A stretch of 64,000 nucleotides of DNA from assembly GCF_006175945.1 (NCBI RefSeq), contig NZ_VAJL01000001.1:1674001-1738000 (forward strand). The letters run 5' to 3'. The notes beneath the pieces were generated by a model, which was given only the letters and a program-made list of their open reading frames with translations, had not been told where the DNA came from and searched no databases. The translations under genes were made by a program, and so were the position numbers. Of the stretch, positions 42,747 through 51,474 are shown piece by piece. Numbering within the stretch: position 1 is the first letter of the stretch; every line of letters starts with the position of its first letter. This DNA comes from Chryseobacterium mulctrae. GTDB lineage: Bacteria; Bacteroidota; Bacteroidia; Flavobacteriales; Weeksellaceae.

Positions 42747-43259
42747 ATGGAATTTTTACAGATTACGTCACCCGATGATTATCGTGTGCAACAGATTTTT
42801 CACTCTTATTCAACGACTTTTCCAGAAGATGAAAGACGAGAATGGTCTCAATTTATCAAATTATTTGAACATCCGAATGTAAAAGTGATTTCTGTTTTAA
42901 ATGATACAGAAAATATTGGCTACCTTATTATTTGGGAGTTGAGCAATTATGTTTTTGTGGAGCATTTTGAAGTGTTTTCAGAATTCAGAAATCAAAAATT
43001 AGGTTCTTACATTACCGATTATTTATTTAAAAATTATCCAAGAATTATTTTGGAAATTGAGCCTGAACATTTGAACGAAGATGCTAAACGACGTTTTTCG
43101 TTTTATCAGAGAAACGGCTTCAACCTGATTGACGAAATGTATGTACAGCCAAGTTATGGTGAAGGCAAAAAAAGCCTCAAACTTTGGCTTCTTGCCAATT
43201 ACTCCCCTGAAAACTTAAAGGATGTGAAAGACGAAATTTATGATATCGTTTATCATTAA
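42747..43259 (+). CDS. GNAT-family N-acetyltransferase
   Basis: The 170-residue protein shows the GNAT fold: FPEDERREWSQF near residue 25, ENIGYLIIWELSNYVFVEHF near 56, then the acetyl-CoA-binding region FRNQKLGSYITDYLF near 85 (QxLGxx pattern) and FYQRNGFNLIDEMY near 115. The substrate is unknown. It is the third gene of the DUF2851-PspC-GNAT unit and is followed by a terminator. Confidence 0.88.
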   Translation: MEFLQITSPDDYRVQQIFHSYSTTFPEDERREWSQFIKLFEHPNVKVISVLNDTENIGYLIIWELSNYVFVEHFEVFSEFRNQKLGSYITDYLFKNYPRIILEIEPEHLNEDAKRRFSFYQRNGFNLIDEMYVQPSYGEGKKSLKLWLLANYSPENLKDVKDEIYDIVYH

Positions 43260-43264
43260 AATAT

Positions 43265-43297
43265 AAATCCAGAGCATTAAAAAGCTCTGGATTTTTT
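43265..43297 (+). terminator. Terminator after the GNAT gene
   Basis: AAATCCAGAGC (43265-43275) pairs perfectly with GCTCTGGATTT (43284-43294), loop of 8, and is followed by TTT. Confidence 0.88.
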
Positions 43298-43324
43298 ATT
43301 ACCACAAATTTCTAAATAATAAAA

Positions 43325-44137
43325 TCAATCACTTAGTTTATTCAATTTAGAATATTCTACAAAAGCAGATTGAAGTTCACTCAGAATCGTAGCTGTATTA
43401 AAATCTTTACGGTATTTTTTCGAAAGATGATTTACTTTCTCTGCATAAGCCAGGAAATGATCTATTTTTTCTTCATCCATTCCGAACTTTTTAAATATAC
43501 TCAAATCTACTTCTGCTTTTACTCTTGCAAGAAAATGTTGAGTTTCAACATAATTAGGTGTTGTAATTTTAGAACCTGTTGCTTTTTTTATTAATCCACC
43601 TACTTCTCCAAAAATTGTCAAAAGATTTACACTTACATGCCCTGCCTGAAAATCATGTACTCGAAAAGATTTTGAAATCTCATTTTTAGGAAGCGGTTCA
43701 TTCAGCTCAGATTTCATGTAATCATTGATTGAAGATTGCAAAGCAGCAACTTTCTTAGAATCTTCCAAATGTTTACTGTCTTTACCTAAATTCCCAGTGG
43801 GTTTATAGTTAATTTCTACTTCCTGAATCAAGGTTTCAACTCTTACAAGCTGTATTTCTAATGGAGAATTGAATGTTTCTTTTTTAATAATTTTATCGAT
43901 CCGGTAAAAACCTTGTTTTATAAACTTCACTTCATCATTTTCTTGTGCTTCAATAAAATAATCACCAGAAATATTGCTGTAGACTTTTGTATTTTTAGTG
44001 ATATTAAAAACCAAAACGCCAGTTAGATTATTGTGATCTTCGTCCACAATTTTACCGGAAATATTCTGCTGTGAAAATGTAAAAATTACTAGCAGTAAAG
44101 CAATCAGTATTAAAAATTTTGCAAAAACTGTACTCAT
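43325..44137 (-). CDS. Exported carboxypeptidase-regulatory-like protein, tandem paralogue C
   Basis: The 270-residue protein has a signal peptide (about 1-22) and a CarboxypepD_reg-like beta-sandwich (residues 24-110; ISGKIVDEDHNNLTGVLVFN, YFIEAQENDEVKFIKQGFYR). It then has a helical C-terminal domain, with GNLGKDSKHLEDSKKVAALQ near 118. That linker motif recurs in the next two genes. It is the last gene of a three-gene array and overlaps its neighbour by ATGA. Such domains cap TonB receptors, but no barrel follows here. Function unknown. Confidence 0.8.
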   Translation of the reverse strand: MSTVFAKFLILIALLLVIFTFSQQNISGKIVDEDHNNLTGVLVFNITKNTKVYSNISGDYFIEAQENDEVKFIKQGFYRIDKIIKKETFNSPLEIQLVRVETLIQEVEINYKPTGNLGKDSKHLEDSKKVAALQSSINDYMKSELNEPLPKNEISKSFRVHDFQAGHVSVNLLTIFGEVGGLIKKATGSKITTPNYVETQHFLARVKAEVDLSIFKKFGMDEEKIDHFLAYAEKVNHLSKKYRKDFNTATILSELQSAFVEYSKLNKLSD

Positions 44138-44916
44138 TTTTGCTCAACAGTATTATTATTTTGCTTGAGGCGTTCTACATAAATCGGAAGTACACTGTCT
44201 AAATTAAACATGACTCTATTTATATTTTTAGCTTTCACATAGGATCTTATTTCAGGCTTGATAAGAAAACTGAATTCTAAAAACTCCGGAATTCTTTCAG
44301 CAGGAATTCCGTCTTTCACAAAATATTCGTCATCAATTCTTTTTCTGATCCAGGTAATATCAAGCTGTACGTCTTCATATTTGTACCATCTTTTCTGCCT
44401 TCTGGATTTTCCGCTTATCAAATCAAAAACAGCTTGTATATCAACATTTCCAAAAGCAGCAGCCAATAAAACCTTCTTTACTTCCGCCGGAACTTCACGA
44501 GGTTTTTCAGGAGGTTTTGGAAGACCTATAGCTTTTTGAAGCTGTTCTTTTTTGTCGATTTTAGTCAGTCTTTTAGAATCTTTAGACAGATCTCCGGTTG
44601 TAGAAATTATTTCAACCTCTTCTATCTCTTCAGGAATTCTTACCAAAACAACATTGATTGGAGATTCCGCATTTACAACTTTTCTTGAAGCTCTTTCGTA
44701 TCCTTTTTTGATAAATCTGATCTCATCTTTTTCAGAACCATCAATAGAAAATTCACCCAAAGAATTACTGTAAACCTTTTGGTCATTGGAAATATTGATG
44801 ACCAAAACTGAGGTAACAATCATATCGTTCTCACTCAACGTTTTTCCCATTATTTTCTGCTGACCAAAGAAATGTATTGTAAGAAAAAAGAAAAATACAG
44901 CAAGATTTTTTCTCAT
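44134..44916 (-). CDS. Exported carboxypeptidase-regulatory-like protein, tandem paralogue B
   Basis: The 260-residue paralogue has a signal peptide (MRKNLAVFFFFLTIHFFG), the beta-sandwich (IMGKTLSENDMIVTSVLVIN, FSIDGSEKDEIRFIKKGYER) and the linker TGDLSKDSKRLTKIDKKEQL. Its C-terminal helical domain is more basic, with KSRRQKRWYKYEDVQLDITW near 180. It lies 9 bases after paralogue A and overlaps paralogue C by 4, so all three form one transcript. Confidence 0.8.
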   Translation of the reverse strand: MRKNLAVFFFFLTIHFFGQQKIMGKTLSENDMIVTSVLVINISNDQKVYSNSLGEFSIDGSEKDEIRFIKKGYERASRKVVNAESPINVVLVRIPEEIEEVEIISTTGDLSKDSKRLTKIDKKEQLQKAIGLPKPPEKPREVPAEVKKVLLAAAFGNVDIQAVFDLISGKSRRQKRWYKYEDVQLDITWIRKRIDDEYFVKDGIPAERIPEFLEFSFLIKPEIRSYVKAKNINRVMFNLDSVLPIYVERLKQNNNTVEQK

Positions 44917-44925
44917 CGTTTGTGT

Positions 44926-45672
44926 TTATTTTTGAATTTGTGGAGCTCGGTAAGAAGAAATCCGCATCAAAACTGCCCCTTGAAATCTTATCAGATCAGC
45001 ATCGCTTACAAAACCATATTTCAAAATTTTCTGTCTTTCAAATCCGCCTGCAAGAACATAATTGATGAAGTGATTGATGAAAGGCTTTTCTATTTTTAAA
45101 TCGGTAAAATACTGCTCACCCAAAGCATACGCAAGATAATTTGCCAAGTCAAGGTCATCCCATTTGTTTTTCACTTTTCCTATAGAAAAACCCTGCCCTT
45201 TTGGTTGCACAAATTCACCGGGTCTGGCTGCTAAAATTCTTGGATCAGATTTTTGTTTTAGATAATTATTAATTTCGGCTTTCAGTTTCTCAACTTTTTT
45301 GGGTGGGTTTAATGTTTTAGAATCTATTTTCAGATCTCCGCTGAGTCCTTTTTTGATTTCAACCTCAGCGATTAATTCTGCAGCCCTCAACAACTTTACG
45401 TTCATTGGTGATTCCAGATTTTCTTTGGAAACTTTTCGGTCAGTTCTTTCAAATCCGTTTTTAAAAAAACGAAGAATATCACCTTGTCTTCCGGAAATCA
45501 TAAAATGACCGTCTCTGTTGGTAAGAACCTGCTCATCGGTCCGCAGATTGATAACCGTCACGTTTGGAACTTCAGACAAATCTTCAGACGAAATCTTCCC
45601 AAAAATATAGTTTTGAGCATTCATTTGAATGAAAGAAATTAGAGACAAAATAAAGAGTAGTTTATATTTCAC
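44926..45672 (-). CDS. Exported carboxypeptidase-regulatory-like protein, tandem paralogue A
   Basis: This is the first gene of the array, 248 residues, with a signal peptide (about 1-19, ending MNAQ). The sandwich domain reads YIFGKISSEDLSEVPNVTVI and FMISGRQGDILRFFKNGFER, and the linker is LSGDLKIDSKTLNPPKKVEK. The C-terminal part (LANYLAYALGEQYFTDLKIE) is helical and has diverged strongly from its paralogues. The gradient of N-terminal conservation and C-terminal divergence suggests a shared anchoring or interaction module with variable partners. Confidence 0.8.
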   Translation of the reverse strand: MKYKLLFILSLISFIQMNAQNYIFGKISSEDLSEVPNVTVINLRTDEQVLTNRDGHFMISGRQGDILRFFKNGFERTDRKVSKENLESPMNVKLLRAAELIAEVEIKKGLSGDLKIDSKTLNPPKKVEKLKAEINNYLKQKSDPRILAARPGEFVQPKGQGFSIGKVKNKWDDLDLANYLAYALGEQYFTDLKIEKPFINHFINYVLAGGFERQKILKYGFVSDADLIRFQGAVLMRISSYRAPQIQK

Positions 45673-45852
45673 AGATTATTGTTTATTAAGCAAAACTAAA
45701 GTTATTTTTCATTAACACAGCAAGTTTAACCAGACTTAACGGGTTTTAATATTTTTTTTGAATTTAAACTTCGAAACTGTTAAAATATCAGCTTCAAATT
45801 GTTAAATTTTCAATTAAATTTTATCTAAATTGCATAAAATCTTTCGTAAAAA

Positions 45853-48800
45853 ATGTCAAACTCTTATACAGTAATCAACGCTTCAGCAGGTTCCGGTAAA
45901 ACCTATGCTCTTGTACAGAGGCTTCTGATGATTTGTCTGAGATATCCGAATCAGCATCAATCCATCAGAAATATTTTGGCATTAACGTTTACCAACAAAG
46001 CCGCAAACGAAATGAAAGAAAGAATTCTTTCATGGCTCAACAAATTTACGGCAGATAATTATCGTGAGAATAATGATCTTAAAAACATTCAGAAAGCGTT
46101 CGAAAACGAAGGTCTGAAAATAACGATTGATGAGCTTCATCACCGCTCAAAAAAGCTTTTAGATTATATCCTGCATAATTATTCTACCTTAAATATCGGG
46201 ACGATTGACCGTTTCAATTCTCGATTGGTGAGAAGTTTTTCTTATGAATTGGGTTTGGCTAAAAATTTTAATCTTGAAATTGATGCAGAACCATTTTTGA
46301 TTGAAGCTGTCGACAAAATGCTAGATCAAATTGGGGAAAATGAGAATATTTCCAATTCGTTTATGGATTATGTGGATTATAGTCTGGAAAATAATGAAAG
46401 AATTAATCTGAATAAAAACCTTTACGATTCTGCGAAAGAATTTGTAAAAGACATTCATTACGAACATCTGAAAGACAATAAAGAATTTGATGATGAGAAT
46501 TATGAAAACATCAAAAACACGTTAAGGAAAGAGATTACATTCAACAAAAAACAGTCTTTAGAATTAGCTTTACAATCCATCGAATTATTTAAATCAAGAA
46601 ATATCGAGATTGAAGATTTTTCAGGAGGTAAAAAAAACGGATTAGCATTGTTTTTTATTGAAATTCAAAGATTTTATAATAAAGAAAGAGATAAATTTCC
46701 TTTTCCTTCCAACGAAGAGTCTGCTCAAAATAATTACTTAAAAGGTACTGCAACAAAATCAAAACATAAAGACTCAGAAATTTCAGAAATCCTAGAGCCA
46801 CTTCTTGAAAACAGAATGAAACTCATTCTTCTGTTCATCGAAACTCAGAAAAAAGAAAAAATACTTTCTGCATTATTACCTCTAAAAGTCAACAAAGACA
46901 TTCAGGATGAGCTGAGAAAAATTGAGGAAGAAAATGATTTGGTTTTGCTTTCAAAATTCAATATTCTGATTAATGAAAATCTTAAAAATGAGCCTTCAGC
47001 TTTTATTTACGAGAAAGTAGGTTCACAATTTCAACATTATTTCTTTGATGAATTTCAGGATACTTCAGAATTGCAGTGGCAAAATTTTGTTCCGTTAAGA
47101 GATCACAGTATTTCGACAGAAAATACTTCTTTTACTTTGGTAGGTGATCCGAAACAGAGTATCTATCGTTTTCGTGGTGGTGAAAGTAAACTGATGTTGG
47201 ATATTATCAACAAAAAGGAATTCACGCCTAAAAAAGCTGAATTATTAGTTCTAAAGGACAATTGGAGAAGTGCTAAAAATATTGTTCAGTTTAATAATGA
47301 ACTGTATCATTTTCATTCTTTAAACCTTGAAGAAGAGCATCAGCATATTTTTGGTGTTGATGGCGAACAAAATCCAAAATCAGGTATTAATGGAAGAGTA
47401 AAGGTAAATCTCATTGACAATTTAACCAATGAAGATTTCTACAATGATGTTTCAGATAAAATGCAGAAAGACATTCAGGAATGTCTGGATAACGGTTTCA
47501 GATTTTCAGATATTACCATTTTGTGCCGTGGAAATTTTGATATTTTTTCTTATTCACAAAAATTAGGAAATCTGAAAGTCAGTTACAATGGCGAAGAAAC
47601 GAATATTAAAACGATTTCTGATAAAGGTTTGACTTTGGAATTATCAAATACTTTACTGGCTGTTGTTGAATTTTTGAAATGGGAAACCAATCCGAAAAAC
47701 AAACCTCACCTTATTATGATGATGTTTTATCTCAACAGACTCGGAAGAATCAATATGCCGGATTTCACTTTAGAAATGAAAGAAATTCTGGCTTTAGAAC
47801 AGCATGAAACCATCATTCAATTTATTGAAGAAAAGTATCATTTAAAACTAAAACAAGATCATTTTCCGAAATTTAATCTTTATAATTTTATTGAATATTA
47901 CATCAACGAGTTTTCGATTGAGCATAAAGAAACCGATTTTCTGCTCAACTTTTTGGAAATGCTTTTTAATTTTACTCAAAATGCAGGAGCAAGTACCAAA
48001 GAATTTTTGAAATATTGGGACGAAGAAGCTTCAACGTATACGATTCAGGCTTCCGAAAATATCGATGCGATTCAGATCATGACGATTCACAAAGCAAAAG
48101 GTCTTGAATTTCCGGTCGTTTTTATTCCGATGATGAATAAAAACCGTGATTCTGAATTTAGCAACTGGTTTGAAACGGATGAAAAATCGGTTTTAAAATC
48201 TGTTAACATCAATCAGTTCAATAAAAATCTTGAAGTTTATGATGAAGGAATTGAGAAATTTAATCACGAAAATTCTTATAAAAATCTTGTTGATAGATTG
48301 TGTCTGCAATATGTTGCCACAACACGACCTGTAGAACAGTTATTTTTTTACCTTCAGAAACAAAATAAGACTTCGAATAATTTAGAAATTTTGGAGTTTA
48401 TTCAATCTAAAAACCTTCAGGATCTTGATGAATTTGATTTGTATGAAACGTATCCTGAAATGTTGAAAAAACAAATTTCTCATAAAAAGTCTGAGTTTAA
48501 AACTGAAAATATTCAAACTCTGAGAAACGAGCATGAAAATACAAGTTCAATAAAAATAGCTACGCCTTCAAAAAATTATCAGGTAAGAAACGAGAAAGTA
48601 AGAATCGGACTTTTTGTGCATGAACTGCTTTCAAAAATAAATACTGAAAAAGATATTGATAAGGTTTTGGAAACGTATGTTTTGGAAGGTCAAATCACGC
48701 TTGAAGAAAAGGAAAATATTAAAGATGATCTCAAAAAAATCATTCATCAATATTCAGAATTTTTTGATGAAAAATGGAAAGTGATTAACGAAAAAGACAT

Positions 48801-49005
48801 CATGATTTCTGAGAGAGGAATCAGCAGAATTTATCGTCCCGACAGAATTTTAAAAGGTGATGAAGGCTATATTATCGTAGATTTTAAAACCGGAATGGAA
48901 ACCGAAAAGAACGATAAACAAATCGAAACCTACAAATCTGTTTTAGAAAACCTGGGAATGAAGGTGATTAAAACACAGCTGATTTATATTCCTGATAATT
49001 TATAA
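45853..49005 (+). CDS. UvrD/RecB-like helicase-nuclease (AddA-like)
   Basis: The 1050-residue protein starts with the SF1 Walker A NASAGSGKTYALVQRLL (Lys16). It has LTFTNKAANEMKERI near residue 44, Walker B HYFFDEFQDTSELQW near 396, GDPKQSIYRFRGGE near 434, IMTIHKAKGLEFPVVFIP near 740 and YVATTRPVEQLFF near 822. The C-terminal nuclease shows VRIGLFVHELL, RPDRILKGDEGYIIVDFKTG and a following Q..TY motif of RecB-type PD-(D/E)XK enzymes. It probably processes double-strand breaks. An AddB partner gene, often adjacent, is not seen here. Confidence 0.9.
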   Translation: MSNSYTVINASAGSGKTYALVQRLLMICLRYPNQHQSIRNILALTFTNKAANEMKERILSWLNKFTADNYRENNDLKNIQKAFENEGLKITIDELHHRSKKLLDYILHNYSTLNIGTIDRFNSRLVRSFSYELGLAKNFNLEIDAEPFLIEAVDKMLDQIGENENISNSFMDYVDYSLENNERINLNKNLYDSAKEFVKDIHYEHLKDNKEFDDENYENIKNTLRKEITFNKKQSLELALQSIELFKSRNIEIEDFSGGKKNGLALFFIEIQRFYNKERDKFPFPSNEESAQNNYLKGTATKSKHKDSEISEILEPLLENRMKLILLFIETQKKEKILSALLPLKVNKDIQDELRKIEEENDLVLLSKFNILINENLKNEPSAFIYEKVGSQFQHYFFDEFQDTSELQWQNFVPLRDHSISTENTSFTLVGDPKQSIYRFRGGESKLMLDIINKKEFTPKKAELLVLKDNWRSAKNIVQFNNELYHFHSLNLEEEHQHIFGVDGEQNPKSGINGRVKVNLIDNLTNEDFYNDVSDKMQKDIQECLDNGFRFSDITILCRGNFDIFSYSQKLGNLKVSYNGEETNIKTISDKGLTLELSNTLLAVVEFLKWETNPKNKPHLIMMMFYLNRLGRINMPDFTLEMKEILALEQHETIIQFIEEKYHLKLKQDHFPKFNLYNFIEYYINEFSIEHKETDFLLNFLEMLFNFTQNAGASTKEFLKYWDEEASTYTIQASENIDAIQIMTIHKAKGLEFPVVFIPMMNKNRDSEFSNWFETDEKSVLKSVNINQFNKNLEVYDEGIEKFNHENSYKNLVDRLCLQYVATTRPVEQLFFYLQKQNKTSNNLEILEFIQSKNLQDLDEFDLYETYPEMLKKQISHKKSEFKTENIQTLRNEHENTSSIKIATPSKNYQVRNEKVRIGLFVHELLSKINTEKDIDKVLETYVLEGQITLEEKENIKDDLKKIIHQYSEFFDEKWKVINEKDIMISERGISRIYRPDRILKGDEGYIIVDFKTGMETEKNDKQIETYKSVLENLGMKVIKTQLIYIPDNL

Positions 49006-49016
49006 AATTTAAAAAA

Positions 49017-49049
49017 AGTTTCGGCGGCACCTTTGGTGCCGCCGAAACT
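49017..49049 (-). terminator. GC-rich perfect hairpin, terminator of the ferritin gene
   Basis: 49017-49031 pairs exactly with 49035-49049 (15 bp, loop TTT). On the minus strand it is followed by TTTTTTT, so it can terminate the ferritin transcript. The GGCGGC core is much richer in GC than the surroundings and resembles the hairpins at 23400 and 61160. Confidence 0.8.
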
Positions 49050-49070
49050 CACAATTTCAAAAAAATATTT

Positions 49071-49580
49071 TTAGGCTGTAGGATCTACTACAAAAACTCT
49101 TTTCGCCAATTCCTGATCAAAAAGGTATAACGCAGATGGATTATCACAAACCATTTTAATTTTCGTTACGTATTGAGAAGCGCTTGCTTCTTCTTCTACT
49201 TGCTCATTGATGAACCATTGCATGAATGAAGTCGTTGCAAAATCACCTTCGTCATTTGCATTTTTCACGATATTGAAAATACTTTTAGTTACTTTCTTTT
49301 CGTGTTCCAGAGCTTTTTCAAAAATATCTGTTGCGCTTTCAAACTGGTGTGGCGGTTTTGCGATTTCACCTAAGATGATTTCACCACCTACATCGTTTAG
49401 GTAATCAAACATTTTTTCAGCATGCATCAATTCTTCTTTGCTTTGAACTCTGAAGTAATTGGCGATTCCGTCAAGATCTTTTGCTGAAAACCAAGCAGAC
49501 ATAGAAAGATAATATTGAGCCGCATATTGCTCGTGAGCGATTTGTTCGTTTATTAGCTGTGCAATTTTTTCACTTACCAT
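49071..49580 (-). CDS. ftnA: Ferritin, iron-storage protein
   Basis: The 169-residue protein is a bacterial-type non-haem ferritin, storing iron as ferric mineral in a 24-subunit cytoplasmic shell. Ferroxidase ligands sit at the canonical numbers: Glu17, Glu50 and His53 (SKEELMHAEKM), then Glu in EHEKKV near 94 and the Gln/Glu of FINEQVEEEAS near 127. It ends in the usual fifth helix. It is monocistronic, with its own terminator. Regulation by iron cannot be judged from the upstream bases. Confidence 0.96.
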   Translation of the reverse strand: MVSEKIAQLINEQIAHEQYAAQYYLSMSAWFSAKDLDGIANYFRVQSKEELMHAEKMFDYLNDVGGEIILGEIAKPPHQFESATDIFEKALEHEKKVTKSIFNIVKNANDEGDFATTSFMQWFINEQVEEEASASQYVTKIKMVCDNPSALYLFDQELAKRVFVVDPTA

Positions 49581-49660
49581 AATAAAAAATTTATATTCAA
49601 AATTACGGATTAAAAGGCGAATTGAAAAGTTTTCACAAAATTTAGATTTAGATTTAATAT

Positions 49661-49688
49661 AAAAAAGGACAGAATTACTTCTGCCCTT
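49661..49688 (-). terminator. Terminator of the Spy-like gene
   Basis: On the minus strand GGGCAGAA pairs with TTCTGTCC (one G-U), loop GTAA, then TTTTTT. It lies 40 bases after the stop codon. Confidence 0.8.
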
Positions 49689-49727
49689 CTAACATTAAAA
49701 ATCAAAATTATAAACTTCTATATCAGC

Positions 49728-50183
49728 TTATATTGAGGTTCCAGACTGAGGTTTCGCCATCATTTTTCTATCATGTTTCATCCCTCTCTCTTTCATCGCA
49801 GACTTTCTTTCTTCCATTTTTGCTTTTCTTGAAACCTGCCATTTATCATATTGTTCCGGAGTCAAGATGCTTTTCATTTCATTATCCATTTGCTGTCTTT
49901 TCGCTTTCATCTTCTCCATTTTCGCCTGTCTTTCGCCTTTGTTTTTTTCAAACTCAGCTTTCATATCAGCTTTACGTTTTTCCTGAAGATTTTTTATTTT
50001 TGCAACCTGAGATTCATTCAGGTTTAATTCCTTTTGCATTTCAGCCATTCTTTCCTGCTGCTTCAACTCCATTTTTTTATGCATTTCCTCTCTGTTAATT
50101 TTTTTGTCTTGAGGATTTACCTGTTGTGCCATTGCAAAACTTCCTGTTACGATAAAGGCTGCGGCTAATACTAATTTTTTCAT
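49728..50183 (-). CDS. Spy/CpxP-like exported protein (LTxxQ motif)
   Basis: The 151-residue protein has a signal peptide (MKKLVLAAAFIVTGSFAMAQ) and a mature chain that is almost entirely charged helix, very rich in Lys, Glu, Met and Arg. The motifs LNESQVAKIKNLQEKRKADM and ILTPEQYDKW match the paired LTxxQ repeats of Spy/CpxP-like periplasmic proteins, which act as chaperones or metal-responsive accessories in proteobacteria. The C-terminus is basic, with His and Met residues (MKERGMKHDRKMM) that could bind metal. The role here is inferred only from similarity of pattern. Confidence 0.75.
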   Translation of the reverse strand: MKKLVLAAAFIVTGSFAMAQQVNPQDKKINREEMHKKMELKQQERMAEMQKELNLNESQVAKIKNLQEKRKADMKAEFEKNKGERQAKMEKMKAKRQQMDNEMKSILTPEQYDKWQVSRKAKMEERKSAMKERGMKHDRKMMAKPQSGTSI

Positions 50184-50304
50184 GTGCTTAAATTAATTAA
50201 TTGTTTTGTTATATCTTTTTGATACGGAATTTCACAATAAGTTAAAAACGAAATTCATAAATAATGTTAAATTTAATTATTAATATTTCAACATTTTTTA
50301 AAAT

Positions 50305-50335
50305 AAAAAAGAGAGTAGATAAAAAATCTACTCTC
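50305..50335 (-). terminator. Terminator of the Asn/Arg/Gly-rich gene
   Basis: GAGAGTAGAT (50311-50320) pairs exactly with ATCTACTCTC (50326-50335), loop AAAAA. On the minus strand a run of six T follows. Confidence 0.88.
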
Positions 50336-50363
50336 AACACCACTCAAATATAATATATGAAAA

Positions 50364-51335
50364 TTAATTCCTTACTAAATTCCCTCTGAATCCGGAATTT
50401 CTTCCTTCATTAGAATTATTCTGCTGTCTTGGAGCATTATTTTGCTGTCTCGGGCTCGAGTTTTCATTTCTCGGTTGAGATCTGAATCCTCCGTTTCCGT
50501 TGTTTCTTGGTGAATTGTTTTCAGATCTTGGAGTAGCCTCTCTCTGTCTTTGTCCACCTTCATTTCGTCCATTATCATTTCTAAATCCGCCATTGTTTCT
50601 TACTCCGCCATTTCCATTATTGCTTCTGATCCCGTTATTTCCGTTGTTGTTTCTTACTCCATTATTGGAATCTGAATTTCTAAAACCACCGGAAGAATTT
50701 CCATTTCTGATACTTCCCGCTCGTGAAGATCTTACAACATTTAAAGTAGGGTTATCATTTCTACGGAAGCTGTTTCTGTCAACTTTATAAATATTGATAT
50801 TCACATTTCTATATCGAGGCATTACTCTGTATGTCGGAACATAATGTGTTCGTCTGTAATTTTGGAAATATACAATCGGACTACGACCATGATAATAATT
50901 GTTTTGGAAAACTACAAAAACTCTTGGCCCTAAAATTCTTTCCATTGCATAAAACCTGTCATAATACCATCTATCCGGATTGTAACGGTAGAAATTATTC
51001 CACGAAGAAAAACTTGAGTATAAATTATTCAGATATAAAATCTGATCAATTTGCCAACGGTTTAATCTGTGTTGAGCAAAAAATCCGTTCCAGTTGATAT
51101 TGATAATACTCTGTCTGTAATCGTTGTAATAACTTTGGTAATAATCTGAAGGATAATAATCCTGTGGATAATTGTAGTAATAATCATCGGGGAAATAATT
51201 CCTGTCATCATCATCACTGTAATATCCGTCATTATTTCCGTAATATCCATCATTGTCCCAACCGTTATTTGGATATTGCTGAGCAAATGATAAAGTTGCC
51301 AAACCTAATGCAAATCCTATAAATATATTTTTCAT
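50364..51335 (-). CDS. Secreted Tyr/Asp-rich and Asn/Arg/Gly-rich protein, function unknown
   Basis: The 323-residue protein has a signal peptide (MKNIFIGFALGLATLSFAQQ). It then has an acidic Tyr/Asp/Asn-rich tract (NNDGYYSDDDDRNYFPDDYY, residues 35-70), a more ordinary domain (about 75-190) with HRLNRWQIDQILYLNNLY and YRYNPDRWYYDRFYAMERIL, and a low-complexity tail from about 205 made of short Arg-Asn-Asn-Gly units. The middle domain is probably the functional part. The acidic and basic ends could mediate self-association or polymer binding. A C-terminal sorting domain is not apparent. No family is recognised. Confidence 0.75.
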   Translation of the reverse strand: MKNIFIGFALGLATLSFAQQYPNNGWDNDGYYGNNDGYYSDDDDRNYFPDDYYYNYPQDYYPSDYYQSYYNDYRQSIININWNGFFAQHRLNRWQIDQILYLNNLYSSFSSWNNFYRYNPDRWYYDRFYAMERILGPRVFVVFQNNYYHGRSPIVYFQNYRRTHYVPTYRVMPRYRNVNINIYKVDRNSFRRNDNPTLNVVRSSRAGSIRNGNSSGGFRNSDSNNGVRNNNGNNGIRSNNGNGGVRNNGGFRNDNGRNEGGQRQREATPRSENNSPRNNGNGGFRSQPRNENSSPRQQNNAPRQQNNSNEGRNSGFRGNLVRN

Positions 51336-51395
51336 TTTATTAATCGTTAATTGGTTAATCCAGAACTTTCATTCTTATCTTTTTGATATAGATAC

Positions 51396-51429
51396 AAAAA
51401 AGAAGTTAAATCTACAGATAAAACTTCTT
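51396..51429 (-). terminator. Terminator of the glucanotransferase gene
   Basis: AAGAAGTT (51400-51407) pairs with AACTTCTT (51422-51429) and is followed on the minus strand by TTTTTT. It lies about 50 bases after the malQ-like stop. Confidence 0.7.
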
Positions 51430-51474
51430 CTTAAAATATTTTTAAACAATTGATTTTCAATACAATAATTTTAA

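Noticed and set aside
43370..45099. Several 60-95 codon plus-strand frames opposite the three tandem paralogues.
   Set aside because: They are antisense to genes with clear signal peptides and shared domains, and have no features of their own.
45731..45806. Further GTTAA/TTAAC matches upstream of the tandem paralogues and helicase gene.
   Set aside because: The copies differ in orientation context and spacing (10 and 22 bp) and lack the GTTAATGG end; likely chance in AT-rich sequence.
49733..50098. 121-codon plus-strand frame opposite the Spy-like gene.
   Set aside because: The Phe/Ser/Leu-rich product is antisense to a Lys/Glu-rich helix with a clear signal peptide and family pattern.
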